A stretch of 64,000 bases of DNA from Haloimpatiens sp. FM7315 (GTDB taxonomy: Bacteria > Bacillota > Clostridia > Clostridiales > Clostridiaceae): the NCBI GenBank assembly GCA_041861885.1, contig JBGVUE010000001.1, positions 2,344,001 to 2,408,000 of the forward strand, written 5' to 3'. The notes under the pieces are model-generated. The model worked only from the letters and a program-made list of their open reading frames with translations. It ran no database searches and was not told the DNA's origin. How positions within the stretch are numbered: position 1 is the first letter of the stretch; each line of letters starts with the position of its first letter. The translations under genes and the position numbers were made by a program. Of the stretch, positions 1 to 9,110 are shown in pieces.

Positions 1-501
1 ATGAAATATACTAAAATATAATCCTTTTAAAAGTCCATATTCAGGTATAAACTGTGTTGACAATAATAATGCACCCATACCCTCTACAAAGAAAGTAAAA
101 CACAAAACGTATCTAGACATTTTTACTATTCCTTGAAGGGAAAAAGAATTCATAGCTTCCTGCATTATAAGCCTTTCCTTTAAGGTAATTCTCTTACCTA
201 GTATAAGGGAAAACATTGTTGCAATAGTCATAAACCCAAGTCCACCTATTTCAATTAACACCAATATTATGGTTTTACCAAAATAGCTCCAATGAACACT
301 GGTATTTAAAGTAACCAATCCTGTTACGCATACTGCTGATGTAGAAGTAAATATACAATCAATAAAAGGAGTCCTTATACCTTCAGAAGAAGATACTGGC
401 AAATTAAGTAAAATAGCGCCTGTAAAAATTACTATAGCAAAACCTAATGCTAGTATTCGCACGGGAGTTAATTTAGGTTTACCTTTTAAAAACTCTGACA
501 A
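1..501 (-). CDS. ktrB: Trk/Ktr-type potassium uptake channel subunit (partial)
   Basis: This is the N-terminal 167 residues of an integral-membrane K+ translocating subunit of the TrkH/KtrB superfamily; the gene runs off the left edge. The translation has a hydrophobic first helix, then TSTSAVCVTGLVTLNT, which matches the first pore loop with its selectivity-filter glycine (VTGL), then further helices around GGLGFMTIA. The start is TTG at 501, because GAGGTGA lies 5 nt upstream and no ATG fits. The family works with a cytoplasmic KtrA/TrkA RCK subunit, which is not in the window. It is probably transcribed from its own promoter, since a terminator closes the ribosomal operon upstream. KtrB versus TrkH cannot be settled from the fragment. 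Confidence 0.85.
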   Translation of the reverse strand, partial: MSEFLKGKPKLTPVRILALGFAIVIFTGAILLNLPVSSSEGIRTPFIDCIFTSTSAVCVTGLVTLNTSVHWSYFGKTIILVLIEIGGLGFMTIATMFSLILGKRITLKERLIMQEAMNSFSLQGIVKMSRYVLCFTFFVEGMGALLLSTQFIPEYGLLKGLYFSIFH

Positions 502-550
502 AAAAATCACCTCAATTTTGAGTTAACATTAAATTATTAATTGTTATAAT

Positions 551-578
551 ATTATAGCATTGTATACATTAAATTCAA
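551..578 (-). promoter_or_regulatory. Sigma-A-type promoter of the K+ channel gene
   Basis: On the minus strand TTGAAT is followed after 16 nt by a perfect TATAAT, about 50 nt upstream of the TTG start. Prediction from sequence only. Confidence 0.55.
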
Positions 579-640
579 AACATATTATATTATTTTTAAA
601 GCAATAGTATAATTTTATGCTAAATTTCTAATAATATAAT

Positions 641-662
641 AAAAAATGCGACTAAGGTCGCA
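641..662 (-). terminator. Rho-independent terminator of infC-rpmI-rplT
   Basis: A perfect 6-bp stem (TGCGAC/GTCGCA) with a 4-nt loop is followed on the minus strand by six U residues, directly after the rplT stop codon. Confidence 0.85.
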
Positions 663-667
663 TTTTA

Positions 668-1024
668 TTATTTTAAGTTTTGTTTTGCTACTTCTACTAA
701 TTCAGTAAATGCTTTTGGATCATTTATAGCTATTTCTGAAAGCATTTTTCTATTCATAGTAATACCAGCTAATTTTATTCCATTCATGAATCTTGAATAA
801 GAAAGTCCATTCATTCTAGTTGCTGCATTTATTCTTGCTATCCATAATGCTCTATAGTCTCTCTTTTTTAATTTTCTTCCTCTATATGAATCTCTCAAAG
901 CTCTTATTACTGATTGATTAGCAATCTTAAAAAGCTTACTTCTTGATCCGTAATATCCTTTTGCAAGTTTCAATATTCTTTTATGTTTTTTACGAGCGTT
1001 TACTGCTCTCTTAACTCTTGCCAC
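668..1024 (-). CDS. rplT: 50S ribosomal protein L20
   Basis: A 118-residue L20, the usual length. It binds 23S rRNA early in large-subunit assembly and in Firmicutes also represses its own operon. The basic N-terminus ([19 protein letters not shown]) and the following [14 protein letters not shown] region are typical of the family. The start codon is GTG at 1024, with AAGGAGG 9 nt upstream. It is the last gene of infC-rpmI-rplT and is followed immediately by a terminator. Confidence 0.98.
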   Translation of the reverse strand: MARVKRAVNARKKHKRILKLAKGYYGSRSKLFKIANQSVIRALRDSYRGRKLKKRDYRALWIARINAATRMNGLSYSRFMNGIKLAGITMNRKMLSEIAINDPKAFTELVEVAKQNLK

Positions 1025-1051
1025 TTTTAAAAACCTCCTTTAAGCTCCAAT

Positions 1052-1249
1052 TTATAGATATGGTAATAATTTCTTCATTACTTTTTCTTGACTTTCAGAA
1101 ACGTATGAAGTTTGTCTCAAATTTCTTTTTGTCTTAGAGCTTTTCTTTGTTAAAATATGACTCTTAAACGCATTAGCTCTTTTTAACTTTCCTGTTCCTG
1201 TTTTCTTGAATCTTTTAGCTGCTCCTCTATGAGTTTTCATTTTTGGCAT
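1052..1249 (-). CDS. rpmI: 50S ribosomal protein L35
   Basis: A 65-residue L35, full length for the family, with the classic [21 protein letters not shown]-terminus. It is a structural component of the 50S subunit. ATG start with GAGGAGG upstream. It lies 27 nt upstream of rplT and directly downstream of infC. Confidence 0.98.
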   Translation of the reverse strand: MPKMKTHRGAAKRFKKTGTGKLKRANAFKSHILTKKSSKTKRNLRQTSYVSESQEKVMKKLLPYL

Positions 1250-1265
1250 ACTAAATTCCTCCTCT

Positions 1266-1795
1266 CAATTATGCTCTTTTTGGAGATAAAATCATAATCA
1301 TGTTTCTGCCTTCCAATTTAGCTTTTTTTCTATTGTACAAACGTCTTCTAATAAATTATAAAAATCATCTAATATTTTACGTCCTATATGTGAATAATCA
1401 GCTTCTCTTCCCCTGAATCTTACAGTCACTTTAACCTTGTTTTCATCAAGTAAAAATTTTCTAGCATTATTTGCTTTAACATTCAAATCATGCTCTTCAA
1501 TATTAGGACTCAATCTAACTTCTTTAATGCTAATAACTTTTTGCTTTTTCTTAGCTTCTTTTTCTTTCTTAGATTGTTCATAGATGAATTTACCATAGTC
1601 CATCACTTTACATACTGGTGGTTGAGCATTTGGTGCGATCATCACCAAGTCTAATTCTTTCTCTTCTGCAATACTCAACGCTTCTCTAGAAGAAATAACC
1701 CCTAATTGTTCTCCATCATGAGTTATAACTCTTAGCTCTTTAGCCCTAATGTCTTCATTAATTAGGTATTTCTTTTCTTTATTATTATTAATAAT
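1266..1795 (-). CDS. infC: Translation initiation factor IF-3 (frameshifted in this sequence)
   Basis: IF-3 checks start-codon/initiator-tRNA pairing on the 30S subunit. [12 protein letters not shown] and [22 protein letters not shown] are typical of the N-domain and linker. The frame breaks in an A7 run (1323-1329). Adding one A restores the expected end [17 protein letters not shown] with a stop near 1266, so a sequencing deletion is likely in this essential gene. The start is probably ATT at 1795. AGGAGG (1801-1806) lies 5 nt from it, whereas the in-frame GTG at 1801 overlaps the Shine-Dalgarno itself. AUU starts are known for IF-3 and let the factor limit its own translation. Confidence 0.93.
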
Positions 1796-1820
1796 ATTCA
1801 CCTCCTGGCGGTTATTGCAT

Positions 1821-1945
1821 AAATAAAAGGACGGCCCAATAAGCCGTCCTCATATATCAAAATGATAAATTACAAATATCAATTACCTCACTAGCTATGC
1901 TGTAAGGTGAGAAACGGCTAGTTTCTACTTCCAACTTTTATAAAT
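1821..1945 (-). promoter_or_regulatory. L20-type autoregulatory leader with attenuator
   Basis: The 5' leader of infC-rpmI-rplT ends in a strong terminator (AGGACGGC/GCCGTCCT, 1828-1850) followed by a U-rich tract, just before the infC Shine-Dalgarno. Further upstream are competing complementary segments: ACTAGC/GCTAGT at 1890-1895 and 1917-1922, and CCTCAC/GTGAG at 1886-1891 and 1906-1910. Placement and architecture match the Firmicute L20 leader, in which L20 binding promotes termination. Assignment rests on position and folding, not on a covariance search. Confidence 0.7.
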
Positions 1946-2031
1946 CAACAATGCTATTGTACTATATTAATCACCTTATGTCAATACTATTCTTTGATTT
2001 TTTTATGATTAATTATAAATCTGTTTTAAAA

Positions 2032-3944
2032 TTATAAACTATTTACTTTGTTATCTACTTCTGCTTGTAATTTGTTTACGAATTCTTCAACGCTCATAGC
2101 TCCTAGATCTCCATCTTTTCTGCTTCTAACAGCTACTTTACCTTCTGCCATTTCCTTATCACCTATAACTAGCATATAAGGGATTTTTGCATCTGAGCTT
2201 CTCTAATTTTATATCCTATCTTTTCGTTTCTAAAATCAGTTTCTACTCTTAAATCCTTGTCTTTTAATATTTGCTCCAATTTCTCACAGTACTCAAGGCT
2301 TCTATCTGTTATATTCATAATTCTAACTTGTACTGGTGCAAGCCATGTTGGGAAAGCTCCTGCAAAATGCTCAGTTAAAATTCCAATAAATCTCTCTATA
2401 CTTCCAAATACAACTCTGTGAATTGTAACTGGTCTATGCTTTTCTCCGTCTTTTCCAATATAAGATAAGTCAAATCTTTCAGGAAGCTGGAAATCTAATT
2501 GGATAGTTCCACATTGCCATGTTCTTCCTATACAATCTCTTAAGTGGAAGTCTATTTTAGGACCATAGAATGCTCCATCACCTTCATTTACTTTGTATTC
2601 AAGTCCAGCCTTTTCAAGAGCAGCTCTTAAGCCTTCTGTTGCAACTTCCCAAGCTTCATCACTACCCATAGAATTCTCAGGTCTTGTAGAAAGTTCAACG
2701 AAATACTGGAAGCCAAACATTTTATAGAAACCATCTATTAATTTAATAACACCTAAAACTTCATCTGTTATTTGTTCTTCAGTCATAAATATATGAGCAT
2801 CATCTTGTGTAAAGCATCTAACTCTCATAAGGCCATGTAATGCTCCTGAAAGTTCGTGTCTATGAACAAGTCCAAGTTCACCAAGTCTTAATGGAAGATC
2901 TCTATAAGAATGCATTCCATCCTTAAATACAAGCATAGCTCCAGGACAGTTCATAGGTTTAATAGCATAATCTTCTCCATCTATCTTTGTAAAATACATA
3001 TTTTCTTTGTAGTGATCCCAGTGTCCTGATTGATGCCATAGAGCTTCATTTAAAATTACAGGAGTTTTAATTTCATTGTATCCAGCTTTTCTGTGAACCT
3101 CTCTCCAGTAATCTTCAAGAATATTTCTTAAAACCATTCCCTTTGGATAGAAGAATGGGAATCCTGGACCTTCTTCATGAATTGCAAATAATCCAAGTTC
3201 TTTTCCTATTTTTCTGTGATCCCTTTTCTTAGCTTCCTCAAGCATATTGATATACTCATCTAATTCACTTTGTTTTGTAAAAGCTGTTCCATATATTCTT
3301 TGAAGCATTTTATTATTTTCATTACCTCTCCAGTAAGCTCCTGCTAAAGATAAAAGCTTAATAGCTTTAACTTTTTTAGTTGAAGGTACATGAGGGCCTG
3401 CACATAAATCCACAAAGTCACCTTGTTTGTAGAAAGATATTACCTCACCTTGTGGTAGATCTTGAATTAATTCTACTTTGTAATCTTCACCTTTTTCTGC
3501 CATATATTTTATAGCTTCTTCTCTTGGAAGTTCAAATCTCTCAAGTTTTAAATCTTCTTTTACTATTTTTTTCATTTCGCTTTGGATTTTCTCTAAAATC
3601 TCAGGAGTAAAAGAGAAATCTGCATCAAAATCATAATAAAATCCTGTATCTATAGCAGGTCCTATTGCTAATTTCACATTAGGATATAGTCTTTTAACAG
3701 CTTGTGCTAATATATGAGAACCTGTATGTCTTAATGTCCATTTTCCATCTTCATCCCCGAAAGTCAATATTTCAAGGTCACTGTCCTCATTTATCTCTGT
3801 CATAAGTTCAGCTCTTTTTCCATTGATTTTTGCACCTAAGGATTTTTTGTATAGAGCTGGGCTTATCTTCATAGCAATATCACTAACTTTGGTTCCTTTT
3901 TCTACCTCTATTATTTTTCCGTCTTTTAATGTTACCTTAACCAT
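2032..3944 (-). CDS. thrS: Threonyl-tRNA synthetase (frameshifted near the 3' end)
   Basis: Charges tRNA-Thr in the cytoplasm. Domains in order: TGS (about residues 1-60), the alanyl-type editing domain with [16 protein letters not shown], the class II core with motif 2 ([21 protein letters not shown]) and motif 3, then the anticodon-binding domain. ATG at 3944 is chosen because GGAGG lies 6-7 nt upstream; the reading frame continues upstream only by chance through the T-box terminator. The frame breaks at an A5 run (2184-2188). Adding one A gives the normal C-terminus [20 protein letters not shown] and a stop at 2032. About 637 residues, as expected. Confidence 0.96.
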
Positions 3945-3981
3945 GATAATTCCTCCTTTTTTATATATAATCAAAAAATAT

Positions 3982-4225
3982 AAAAACTCATCCCATAAAT
4001 GGGACGAGTAACTCGCGGTTCCACCCAAATTGACAATAAAAAAATATCATTTCACTGTCCTCTTTGACATCTTTAACGCAGATAAACGTATTCGCCTACT
4101 TAAATTTTCAGCTTTCTACTCAAAGGTGGTTTTCAATAGTACTTGAACAAAGAACCTCTCAGCCTACGGGTTCTTCTCTCTTGGTACAGTAAACTATTTA
4201 CTCTTCCTTTTCACAGTATTTAAAA
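3982..4225 (-). promoter_or_regulatory. T-box leader of thrS (specifier ACC, Thr)
   Basis: The minus-strand leader contains the T-box core GGGTGGAACCGCG (about 4010-4024), followed by a terminator hairpin ACTCGTCCCA/TGGGATGAGT and U residues (3982-4009). In Stem I the sequence GAAAACCACCTTTGAGTAG places ACC, a threonine codon, in the specifier position (GGT triplets on the + strand at 4125-4130). An AGAGAG-type motif and the AGGCTGAGAGG region are present. Uncharged tRNA-Thr should favour the antiterminator and allow thrS transcription. Confidence 0.95.
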
Positions 4226-4255
4226 TTTATATTGGTTTAATAAAACCTTTGTACT

Positions 4256-4284
4256 AGTATATTACTTTCACTTTGTAATGTCAA
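4256..4284 (-). promoter_or_regulatory. Promoter of the thrS T-box transcript
   Basis: Perfect TTGACA, a 17-nt spacer, then TATACT on the minus strand, just upstream of the T-box leader. Confidence 0.8.
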
Positions 4285-4368
4285 TATATTTTTGAAATTT
4301 TATACAGATTCATTATGATTTTCTAGCTTATTTTTACCTAATTTAAAAGTACTAGGCTGTACAATCCT

Positions 4369-5267
4369 CTATTTTTTATTATGGCAACATAAATTATACT
4401 GACAAAGCTTGCATCCTTTACAGTATTTCACTCTACCTGTAAATACTTTTTCCACAGTGTTTAGAAATTCCTTATTCTTTATATTATTACTTCCATGTAT
4501 CATAACTAATTTAGGAGAACTTGTAACAAGACTGCTCATTATTACATCCTCCTTAGTTAATGCCTCTTCTTCCTCTATTAAATCTTTTCCAAGTAACTCC
4601 ATTAATATATCAGAGCCCTTGTTATCCTTAAGACTTATATCTCCTTTTTCATCTATAATAATATTTACCTTATTTATTTTACTCTCCTGCATATCAACAA
4701 AATACTTTAATAGTTTAATGAATTCATCATATTCTTTTTCTGCCATATATTTTTCAACTAATTTATCAATTATTAACAAGACTTTTTTTCTATATTTTTG
4801 GTTCTAAAAGTTAAATAACCATCTAAGTTTAACTCCCTATTCTTTTTTAACACTTCCACTATATCTTTTTTTATTTCATTTATCCTGTTTACACAGTAAA
4901 CTTCATCTTTGTCATCTATTCCAGGCACCTTTATTAGACGGTCAAATAATTTTATCTTTACACTTTCCTGTTCTTCACTGTTTAGAAAGAAATATTTTTC
5001 ATTTAATATTTCATCAATCTCCACGTTGTAAAACTTTGTAATTAAACATTCGTAAATTCTTTCGGAAACATTCAAACAAATAATTTCTAGATCTTCTTCT
5101 TTTATTTTCTCTCCCTTAGAAAATATTTTTATAAAATTAAATTCAGTTTCCTTATCCTCTAATATTCCTATATAAATTTTTCTTGAATCTAAATATCTTT
5201 TCATATCATAAATATCAGATAAGAACTTTTCTTTATGGCCTTTGTAAACAATACTTAGTATTAACAA
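4369..5267 (-). CDS. ytxC: YtxC-like sporulation protein (frameshifted)
   Basis: A protein of about 300 residues resembling the clostridial YtxC family, which is linked to sporulation but has no known biochemical role. The frame breaks at an A7 run (4783-4789). With one added A, ...LTFRTKNIEKK continues into VLLIIDKLVEKYMAEKEYDEFIKLLKYFVD, a typical central segment. The C-terminus carries a Cys cluster (YCKGCKLCQYNLCCH) that may bind metal. The start is probably TTG at 5267, 7 nt after GGAG; the GTG at 5276 sits inside that Shine-Dalgarno. It lies upstream of thrS on the same strand. Family assignment is from sequence memory. Confidence 0.8.
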
Positions 5268-5375
5268 AAAAATCACTCCAATTTTTAAATGATTTAAATT
5301 TGCAAATATGATAATATATTTTATAAGTTTATATTTTACAAAATAAATTCATTTATGTACGAAAAGGTGATTTTT

Positions 5376-6080
5376 ATGAAAAATTTTATTTTAGTAGATT
5401 TTAGAATAGATTCAAAAGAGAAAAATACTTTAGTTAATTTAGGCTATGAAGTGCTTTTATGTCCGCCTTGTAACAATCTATACGATGCGGTGTTAGGTCA
5501 TCCCGACATGCTTTTAAACATAATTGATAAAAATACAATAATCCTAAATAAGGATATGAATAGCTCTTTTATAAGAATACTTAAAAATTTAAATTATAAA
5601 GTTCTTCTTTCTGATTCTTTAGTAGGTTCAAAATATCCTTATGATATTATACTAAATGCAGTAAACACAAAAGAGGTATTTGTCCACTATTTAGATTATA
5701 CAGATAAAAGTTTATTAAACAGCCTTGGAAATAAAAAAATCATTAATGTAAAACAAGGCTACACAAAATGTTCAACTGCTGTTGTTACAGATAGTGCTTT
5801 TATTACTAGCGACAAAGGTATTTATAATTCCCTTATAAAAGAAAATTTTGATGTTCTTTTAGTTCCATCAGGAGATATTTTACTTCCTTCCTTAGATTAC
5901 GGTTTCATAGGTGGCACCTGCGGACTTATTGAGAAAAATACAATGGCCTTTTATGGAAGCCTTGATTATTACAAATACGGAGAAGAAGTGAAAGAATTTT
6001 TAAGAAAACATAATGTAAAGCCTCTATATTTAAGAGAAGGTAAACTCATTGATAGAGGCAGTATACTAAAATTAGGATAA
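5376..6080 (+). CDS. DUF6873 family GME-fold protein, function unknown
   Basis: About 234 residues. No signal peptide or membrane segment is visible, so it is probably cytoplasmic. Motifs such as VKQGYTKCSTAVV, SDKGIY and LDYGFIGGTCGLI recall the GME (guanidino-modifying enzyme) propeller-like fold named for this clostridial family, but I cannot assign a substrate. ATG at 5376 is preferred over 5355 because AAGGTG precedes it. It diverges from ytxC and ends in front of a bidirectional terminator shared with the convergent XRE gene. Confidence 0.75.
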   Translation: MKNFILVDFRIDSKEKNTLVNLGYEVLLCPPCNNLYDAVLGHPDMLLNIIDKNTIILNKDMNSSFIRILKNLNYKVLLSDSLVGSKYPYDIILNAVNTKEVFVHYLDYTDKSLLNSLGNKKIINVKQGYTKCSTAVVTDSAFITSDKGIYNSLIKENFDVLLVPSGDILLPSLDYGFIGGTCGLIEKNTMAFYGSLDYYKYGEEVKEFLRKHNVKPLYLREGKLIDRGSILKLG

Positions 6081-6127
6081 CCTCATATATACTAAATGCA
6101 CTAAAACCAAGATACACATCTAATTAT

Positions 6128-6160
6128 AAAAGCAGTTAACTTAATAGTTATCTGCTTTTA
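6128..6160. terminator. Bidirectional terminator
   Basis: AAAAGCAG...CTGCTTTTA hairpin with A/U tracts on both sides, between the convergent DUF6873 and XRE genes. Confidence 0.75.
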
Positions 6161-6182
6161 TTAGTGTAAGCTTATATTTTAT

Positions 6183-7250
6183 TTACATATTTAATTTAGC
6201 CTTATATTCTTTCATAAACTCTTGAAATTCTACATCAGAATATAAGAACTCATATTTAGAGTTATTCTCAATTTCAAAAATCAATCCAGGAAGAATTTTT
6301 CTTCCATAATCCTTTAAATTTGTTTTTATCTCAATATGTTTATATAAAACGGATTTTTTTATTTCCCAAGCAATAAATGAAGCTTTAAAAATAGATTTTA
6401 AAAGGTAAATACTATTTTTAACATCTTTCTTATAAAGAGCAACTTCTAAAGGGGCAACATATGAGCTATAATCCCATAGATCAAATAGCTTTGCTCCCTT
6501 ACTTGAGATTTCAGCTATATTTGAAGCTTCCTCCATATTTCCCTCTTTAAGTGCAATCTCAGTTAGACTTATTAATATACACTGAACCTCATTAATTGAA
6601 GAAAGAAGCATTTTACCTTCTAAAAGCTCACGGGCTTCTTTAAATTTTTCCTGTTTAATCCAAAGATTTGCTTGAAGCTGTCTTTTGTCTATATCTGGTT
6701 TTTCTTTTAAGGAATCAAGAAGTTTCTGTGCCTTATCATACTTTTCATTTCCTATATATTTATAGGCCATCATAAAAGCTGCAGGATTTCGAATATTTTC
6801 TTCATCACAATTTGCTACCCTATTATAAAGCTCTGTAATTTTTATACTATAGCTCTCCTTTTTATGTGGATCCATTCTCTCCATCATTAAAATTCCATCC
6901 AAAGTAAGTGCACTCCAATAAATAAGTTTAAAACAGCTTGGATATTCCTTTATTTTTTCCATAACCATATTAAAGCCACTTTCAAAATTGTCCTTTTCAA
7001 TTGCATTTGAAACTTTTTCAATGAAATTAAAAATTTCCTTTTCTGTTAGTCCTTCATTAAAACAAAGCAAGGTATTTAAATCTACATTTAAAAGTCTTGC
7101 AAGAGGGGATAATAAAGTTATATCAGGGTAAGTAACCCCTTTTTCCCATTTGTTAACGGCAGGAGTTGAAACTCCAAGATACTCTGCAACTTGTTCCTGA
7201 GTTAGTCCCATTTCTTTTCTTTTTTCTTGAATAATAGTATTAATTGGCAC
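6183..7250 (-). CDS. XRE-family transcriptional regulator with TPR-like C-terminal domain
   Basis: About 355 residues. Residues 5-60 form a Cro/C1-type helix-turn-helix (MGLTQEQVAEYLGVSTPAVN then KWEKGVTYPD). The remainder is an all-helical repeat region of the TPR kind seen in XRE regulators that sense peptides or proteins; that role is inference. GTG at 7250 fits the upstream AAGGTGAT; the longer frame to 7316 lacks a Shine-Dalgarno. Two palindromes lie upstream (7276-7289, 7359-7373) and could be operators. The target is not evident. Confidence 0.88.
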   Translation of the reverse strand: MPINTIIQEKRKEMGLTQEQVAEYLGVSTPAVNKWEKGVTYPDITLLSPLARLLNVDLNTLLCFNEGLTEKEIFNFIEKVSNAIEKDNFESGFNMVMEKIKEYPSCFKLIYWSALTLDGILMMERMDPHKKESYSIKITELYNRVANCDEENIRNPAAFMMAYKYIGNEKYDKAQKLLDSLKEKPDIDKRQLQANLWIKQEKFKEARELLEGKMLLSSINEVQCILISLTEIALKEGNMEEASNIAEISSKGAKLFDLWDYSSYVAPLEVALYKKDVKNSIYLLKSIFKASFIAWEIKKSVLYKHIEIKTNLKDYGRKILPGLIFEIENNSKYEFLYSDVEFQEFMKEYKAKLNM

Positions 7251-7275
7251 TTTATCACCTTCCATTTTCATTTTT

Positions 7276-7289
7276 AGAAGGATCCTTCT
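7276..7289. promoter_or_regulatory. 14-bp perfect palindrome, candidate XRE operator
   Basis: AGAAGGATCCTTCT lies between the putative -10 region (TAAAAT near 7303) and the GTG start of the XRE gene. Its position is suitable for autorepression. No experimental support. Confidence 0.4.
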
Positions 7290-7352
7290 ATGATTACATT
7301 TTATCAGACTAAACACATCGCAAGCAATTGAGTAGTTATTAAATAAAAGTAT

Positions 7353-7379
7353 AAAAAATTAACCCTAGGTTAATTTTTT
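7353..7379. repeat. 27-bp palindrome with TTAACC-N3-GGTTAA core
   Basis: A6-TTAACC-CTA-GGTTAA-T6 is symmetric. It could be an operator, or a weak bidirectional terminator. The same TTAACC-N3-GGTTAA core recurs at 63896-63910. Confidence 0.5.
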
Positions 7380-7504
7380 ATACTTTAGTTAAATTCAAAA
7401 TTAGCACGGTGAAGAATCAAAAAGATAAATAAATAGCCACACTTTTAAAAGCAATTCTAATTTCTTTCGTTATTAATTGAAATATAAAAATTTTTCTGCA
7501 CAAT

Positions 7505-7532
7505 AAAAAAGTCCTTTATTAAAAGGACTTTT
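7505..7532 (-). terminator. Terminator of the tRNA operon
   Basis: AAAAGTCCTTT/AAAGGACTTTT hairpin with a U tract on the minus strand, 20 nt past tRNA-Cys. Confidence 0.85.
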
Positions 7533-7551
7533 CATTAAATAATATTAAATT

Positions 7552-7626
7552 TGGAGGCGCCACCCGGATTTGAACCGGGGAATAGAGGTTTTGCAGACCT
7601 GTGCCTTACCACTTGGCCATAGCGCC
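7552..7626 (-). tRNA. tRNA-Cys (GCA)
   Basis: 75-nt cloverleaf with encoded CCA. Acceptor arms GGCGCTA/TGGCGCC, T-arm CCGGTTCAAATCCGG, anticodon loop CTGCAAA. Confidence 0.97.
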
Positions 7627-7635
7627 TTATTAAAT

Positions 7636-7711
7636 TGGAGCGGAAGACGGGACTCGAACCCGCGACATCCACCTTGGCAAGGTGGCGCTCTACCAACTGA
7701 GCCACTTCCGC
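7636..7711 (-). tRNA. tRNA-Gly (GCC)
   Basis: 76 nt with encoded CCA. Acceptor GCGGAAG/CTTCCGC, anticodon loop TTGCCAA, T-loop GGTTCGAGTCC. Confidence 0.97.
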
Positions 7712-7726
7712 GCAAAAACTAAAAAA

Positions 7727-7802
<76 letters not shown>

Positions 7803-7812
7803 TAAAATTTTA

Positions 7813-7889
7813 TGGCGACCCAGAAGGGACTCGAACCCTCGACCTCCGGCGTGACAGGCCGGCACTCTAACCAACTGAGCCACTGGGCC
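7813..7889 (-). tRNA. tRNA-Asp (GTC)
   Basis: 77 nt with encoded CCA. Acceptor GGCCCAG/CTGGGTC (one G-U pair), anticodon loop CTGTCAC. Confidence 0.97.
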
Positions 7890-7898
7890 ATAAAAATG

Positions 7899-7974
7899 TG
7901 GTGGGCACAACAGGGCTCGAACCTGTGACCCTCTGCTTGTAAGGCAGATGCTCTCCCAGCTGAGCTATGCGCCC
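7899..7974 (-). tRNA. tRNA-Val (TAC)
   Basis: 76 nt with encoded CCA. Acceptor GGGCGCA/TGTGCCC, anticodon loop CTTACAA. First gene of the five-tRNA operon. Confidence 0.97.
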
Positions 7975-8010
7975 ACATTTTGCGAAGTCCTTAATTGAAC
8001 TTGCATAATT

Positions 8011-8039
8011 ATAATACAAAATTTCCGTCCTACTGTCAA
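8011..8039 (-). promoter_or_regulatory. tRNA operon promoter
   Basis: TTGACA, 17-nt spacer, TATTAT on the minus strand, about 37 nt upstream of tRNA-Val. Confidence 0.8.
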
Positions 8040-8125
8040 GTGCATATTTTGCCTTTAAATAAGATTATTTTTCATATTCACCATTTTACACCTAAATTAT
8101 AGGTTTTCCTATATATACATGAATT

Positions 8126-8151
8126 AAAAAGGATTTTGCAGTGCAAAATCC
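8126..8151 (-). terminator. Terminator downstream of hslO
   Basis: GGATTTTGCA/TGCAAAATCC stem with U5 on the minus strand. Confidence 0.85.
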
Positions 8152-8175
8152 AAAATAAAATTAAGACCTTTTTTT

Positions 8176-9063
8176 CTACTTCGAACTTGCCTTTTTTAAA
8201 AGCTCACCTATATCTTCATGAGAAAATTTATAAGCCTTATTGCAAAACTGACATACAAGCTCTTCTTCTTTTCCATCATCATATAATTCCTCTAAATCTT
8301 TTTTTCCTATGCTAATTAAAGCCTTTTCTACTTTTTCTTTAGAACAATCGCAAATATACTTAGGCTCAAACTCCTCTAATATCTTTAAATCCATATCTTC
8401 AAATATTAAACTTAATATTTCCTCTATAGTCTTGCCCTCTGATAAAAGCTTACTCAAAGGCGGAATCTCCTGCAATCTATAAGTTATTAAATCTGCAAGC
8501 AATTCATCGGCCCCTGGCATCATTTGAATTATAAAGCCACCTGAAGATATAATAGAAAGATCTTTATCTACTAATACTCCAACAGCTACTGCAGAGGGTG
8601 TTTGTTCTGAAACAGTAAAATAATAAGCTAAATCATCTCCTATTTCACCTGTATATATTGGAACTTGACCTACATATGGTTCTTTGAGGCCCATATCTCT
8701 TATTATAAACAAATTACCATCTTTTCCTATTGCCCCACTTACATCTAGCTTGCCAATACTATTTGCAGGCAAATCAACCTTTGGATTACCTATATAGCCT
8801 TTAACACTAGCATCGCTATGAGCAGTTACAACTACCCCCTTTAGAGGTCCACCACCATCTATTTTAATTGTAATAGCATCCGAAGATGATTTTAGCATTG
8901 ATCCAAGAAGACTACCACATGTAAGCATTCTTCCATAAGCTGCTGAAGCGGTAGCAGCACAGCCATGAAGTTTAACTGCCATACTTACAAGTTCTTTAGT
9001 ATCCGCTCCTATAATCCTTATTTGTCCATCTTTAGCTGTTGCTTTAATTAATTTATCCTTCAT
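8176..9063 (-). CDS. hslO: Redox-regulated chaperone Hsp33
   Basis: 295 residues, full length. Hsp33 is a cytoplasmic holdase activated by oxidative unfolding. The C-terminal zinc switch is visible as CDC near residue 240 and CQFC about 30 residues later (CxC-x~30-CxxC). The N-terminal domain is typical ([21 protein letters not shown]). The ATG at 9063 has no adjacent Shine-Dalgarno; GGGAGG lies about 31 nt upstream with a 7-bp hairpin in between. It follows the methyltransferase gene by 47 nt and probably shares its transcript. Confidence 0.97.
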   Translation of the reverse strand: MKDKLIKATAKDGQIRIIGADTKELVSMAVKLHGCAATASAAYGRMLTCGSLLGSMLKSSSDAITIKIDGGGPLKGVVVTAHSDASVKGYIGNPKVDLPANSIGKLDVSGAIGKDGNLFIIRDMGLKEPYVGQVPIYTGEIGDDLAYYFTVSEQTPSAVAVGVLVDKDLSIISSGGFIIQMMPGADELLADLITYRLQEIPPLSKLLSEGKTIEEILSLIFEDMDLKILEEFEPKYICDCSKEKVEKALISIGKKDLEELYDDGKEEELVCQFCNKAYKFSHEDIGELLKKASSK

Positions 9064-9100
9064 AATTTAAATTTCATATCCAAAGGGATATGATCCTCCC
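9064..9100 (-). promoter_or_regulatory. Distant Shine-Dalgarno separated from hslO start by a hairpin
   Basis: On the minus strand GGGAGG (9095-9100) is followed after 2 nt by CATATCC-CTTT-GGATATG (9075-9092) and then 11 nt to the ATG. Folding shortens the effective spacing to about 13 nt. A 5-codon frame starts inside the hairpin (ATG at 9074-9076) and its TGA overlaps the hslO ATG, so coupling is an alternative reading. Confidence 0.5.
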
Positions 9101-9110
9101 TTCCTGTGTT

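Noticed and set aside
3945..4028. N-terminal extension of ThrS
   Set aside because: It translates the T-box terminator region; the ATG at 3944 has a perfect Shine-Dalgarno and the TGS domain starts there.
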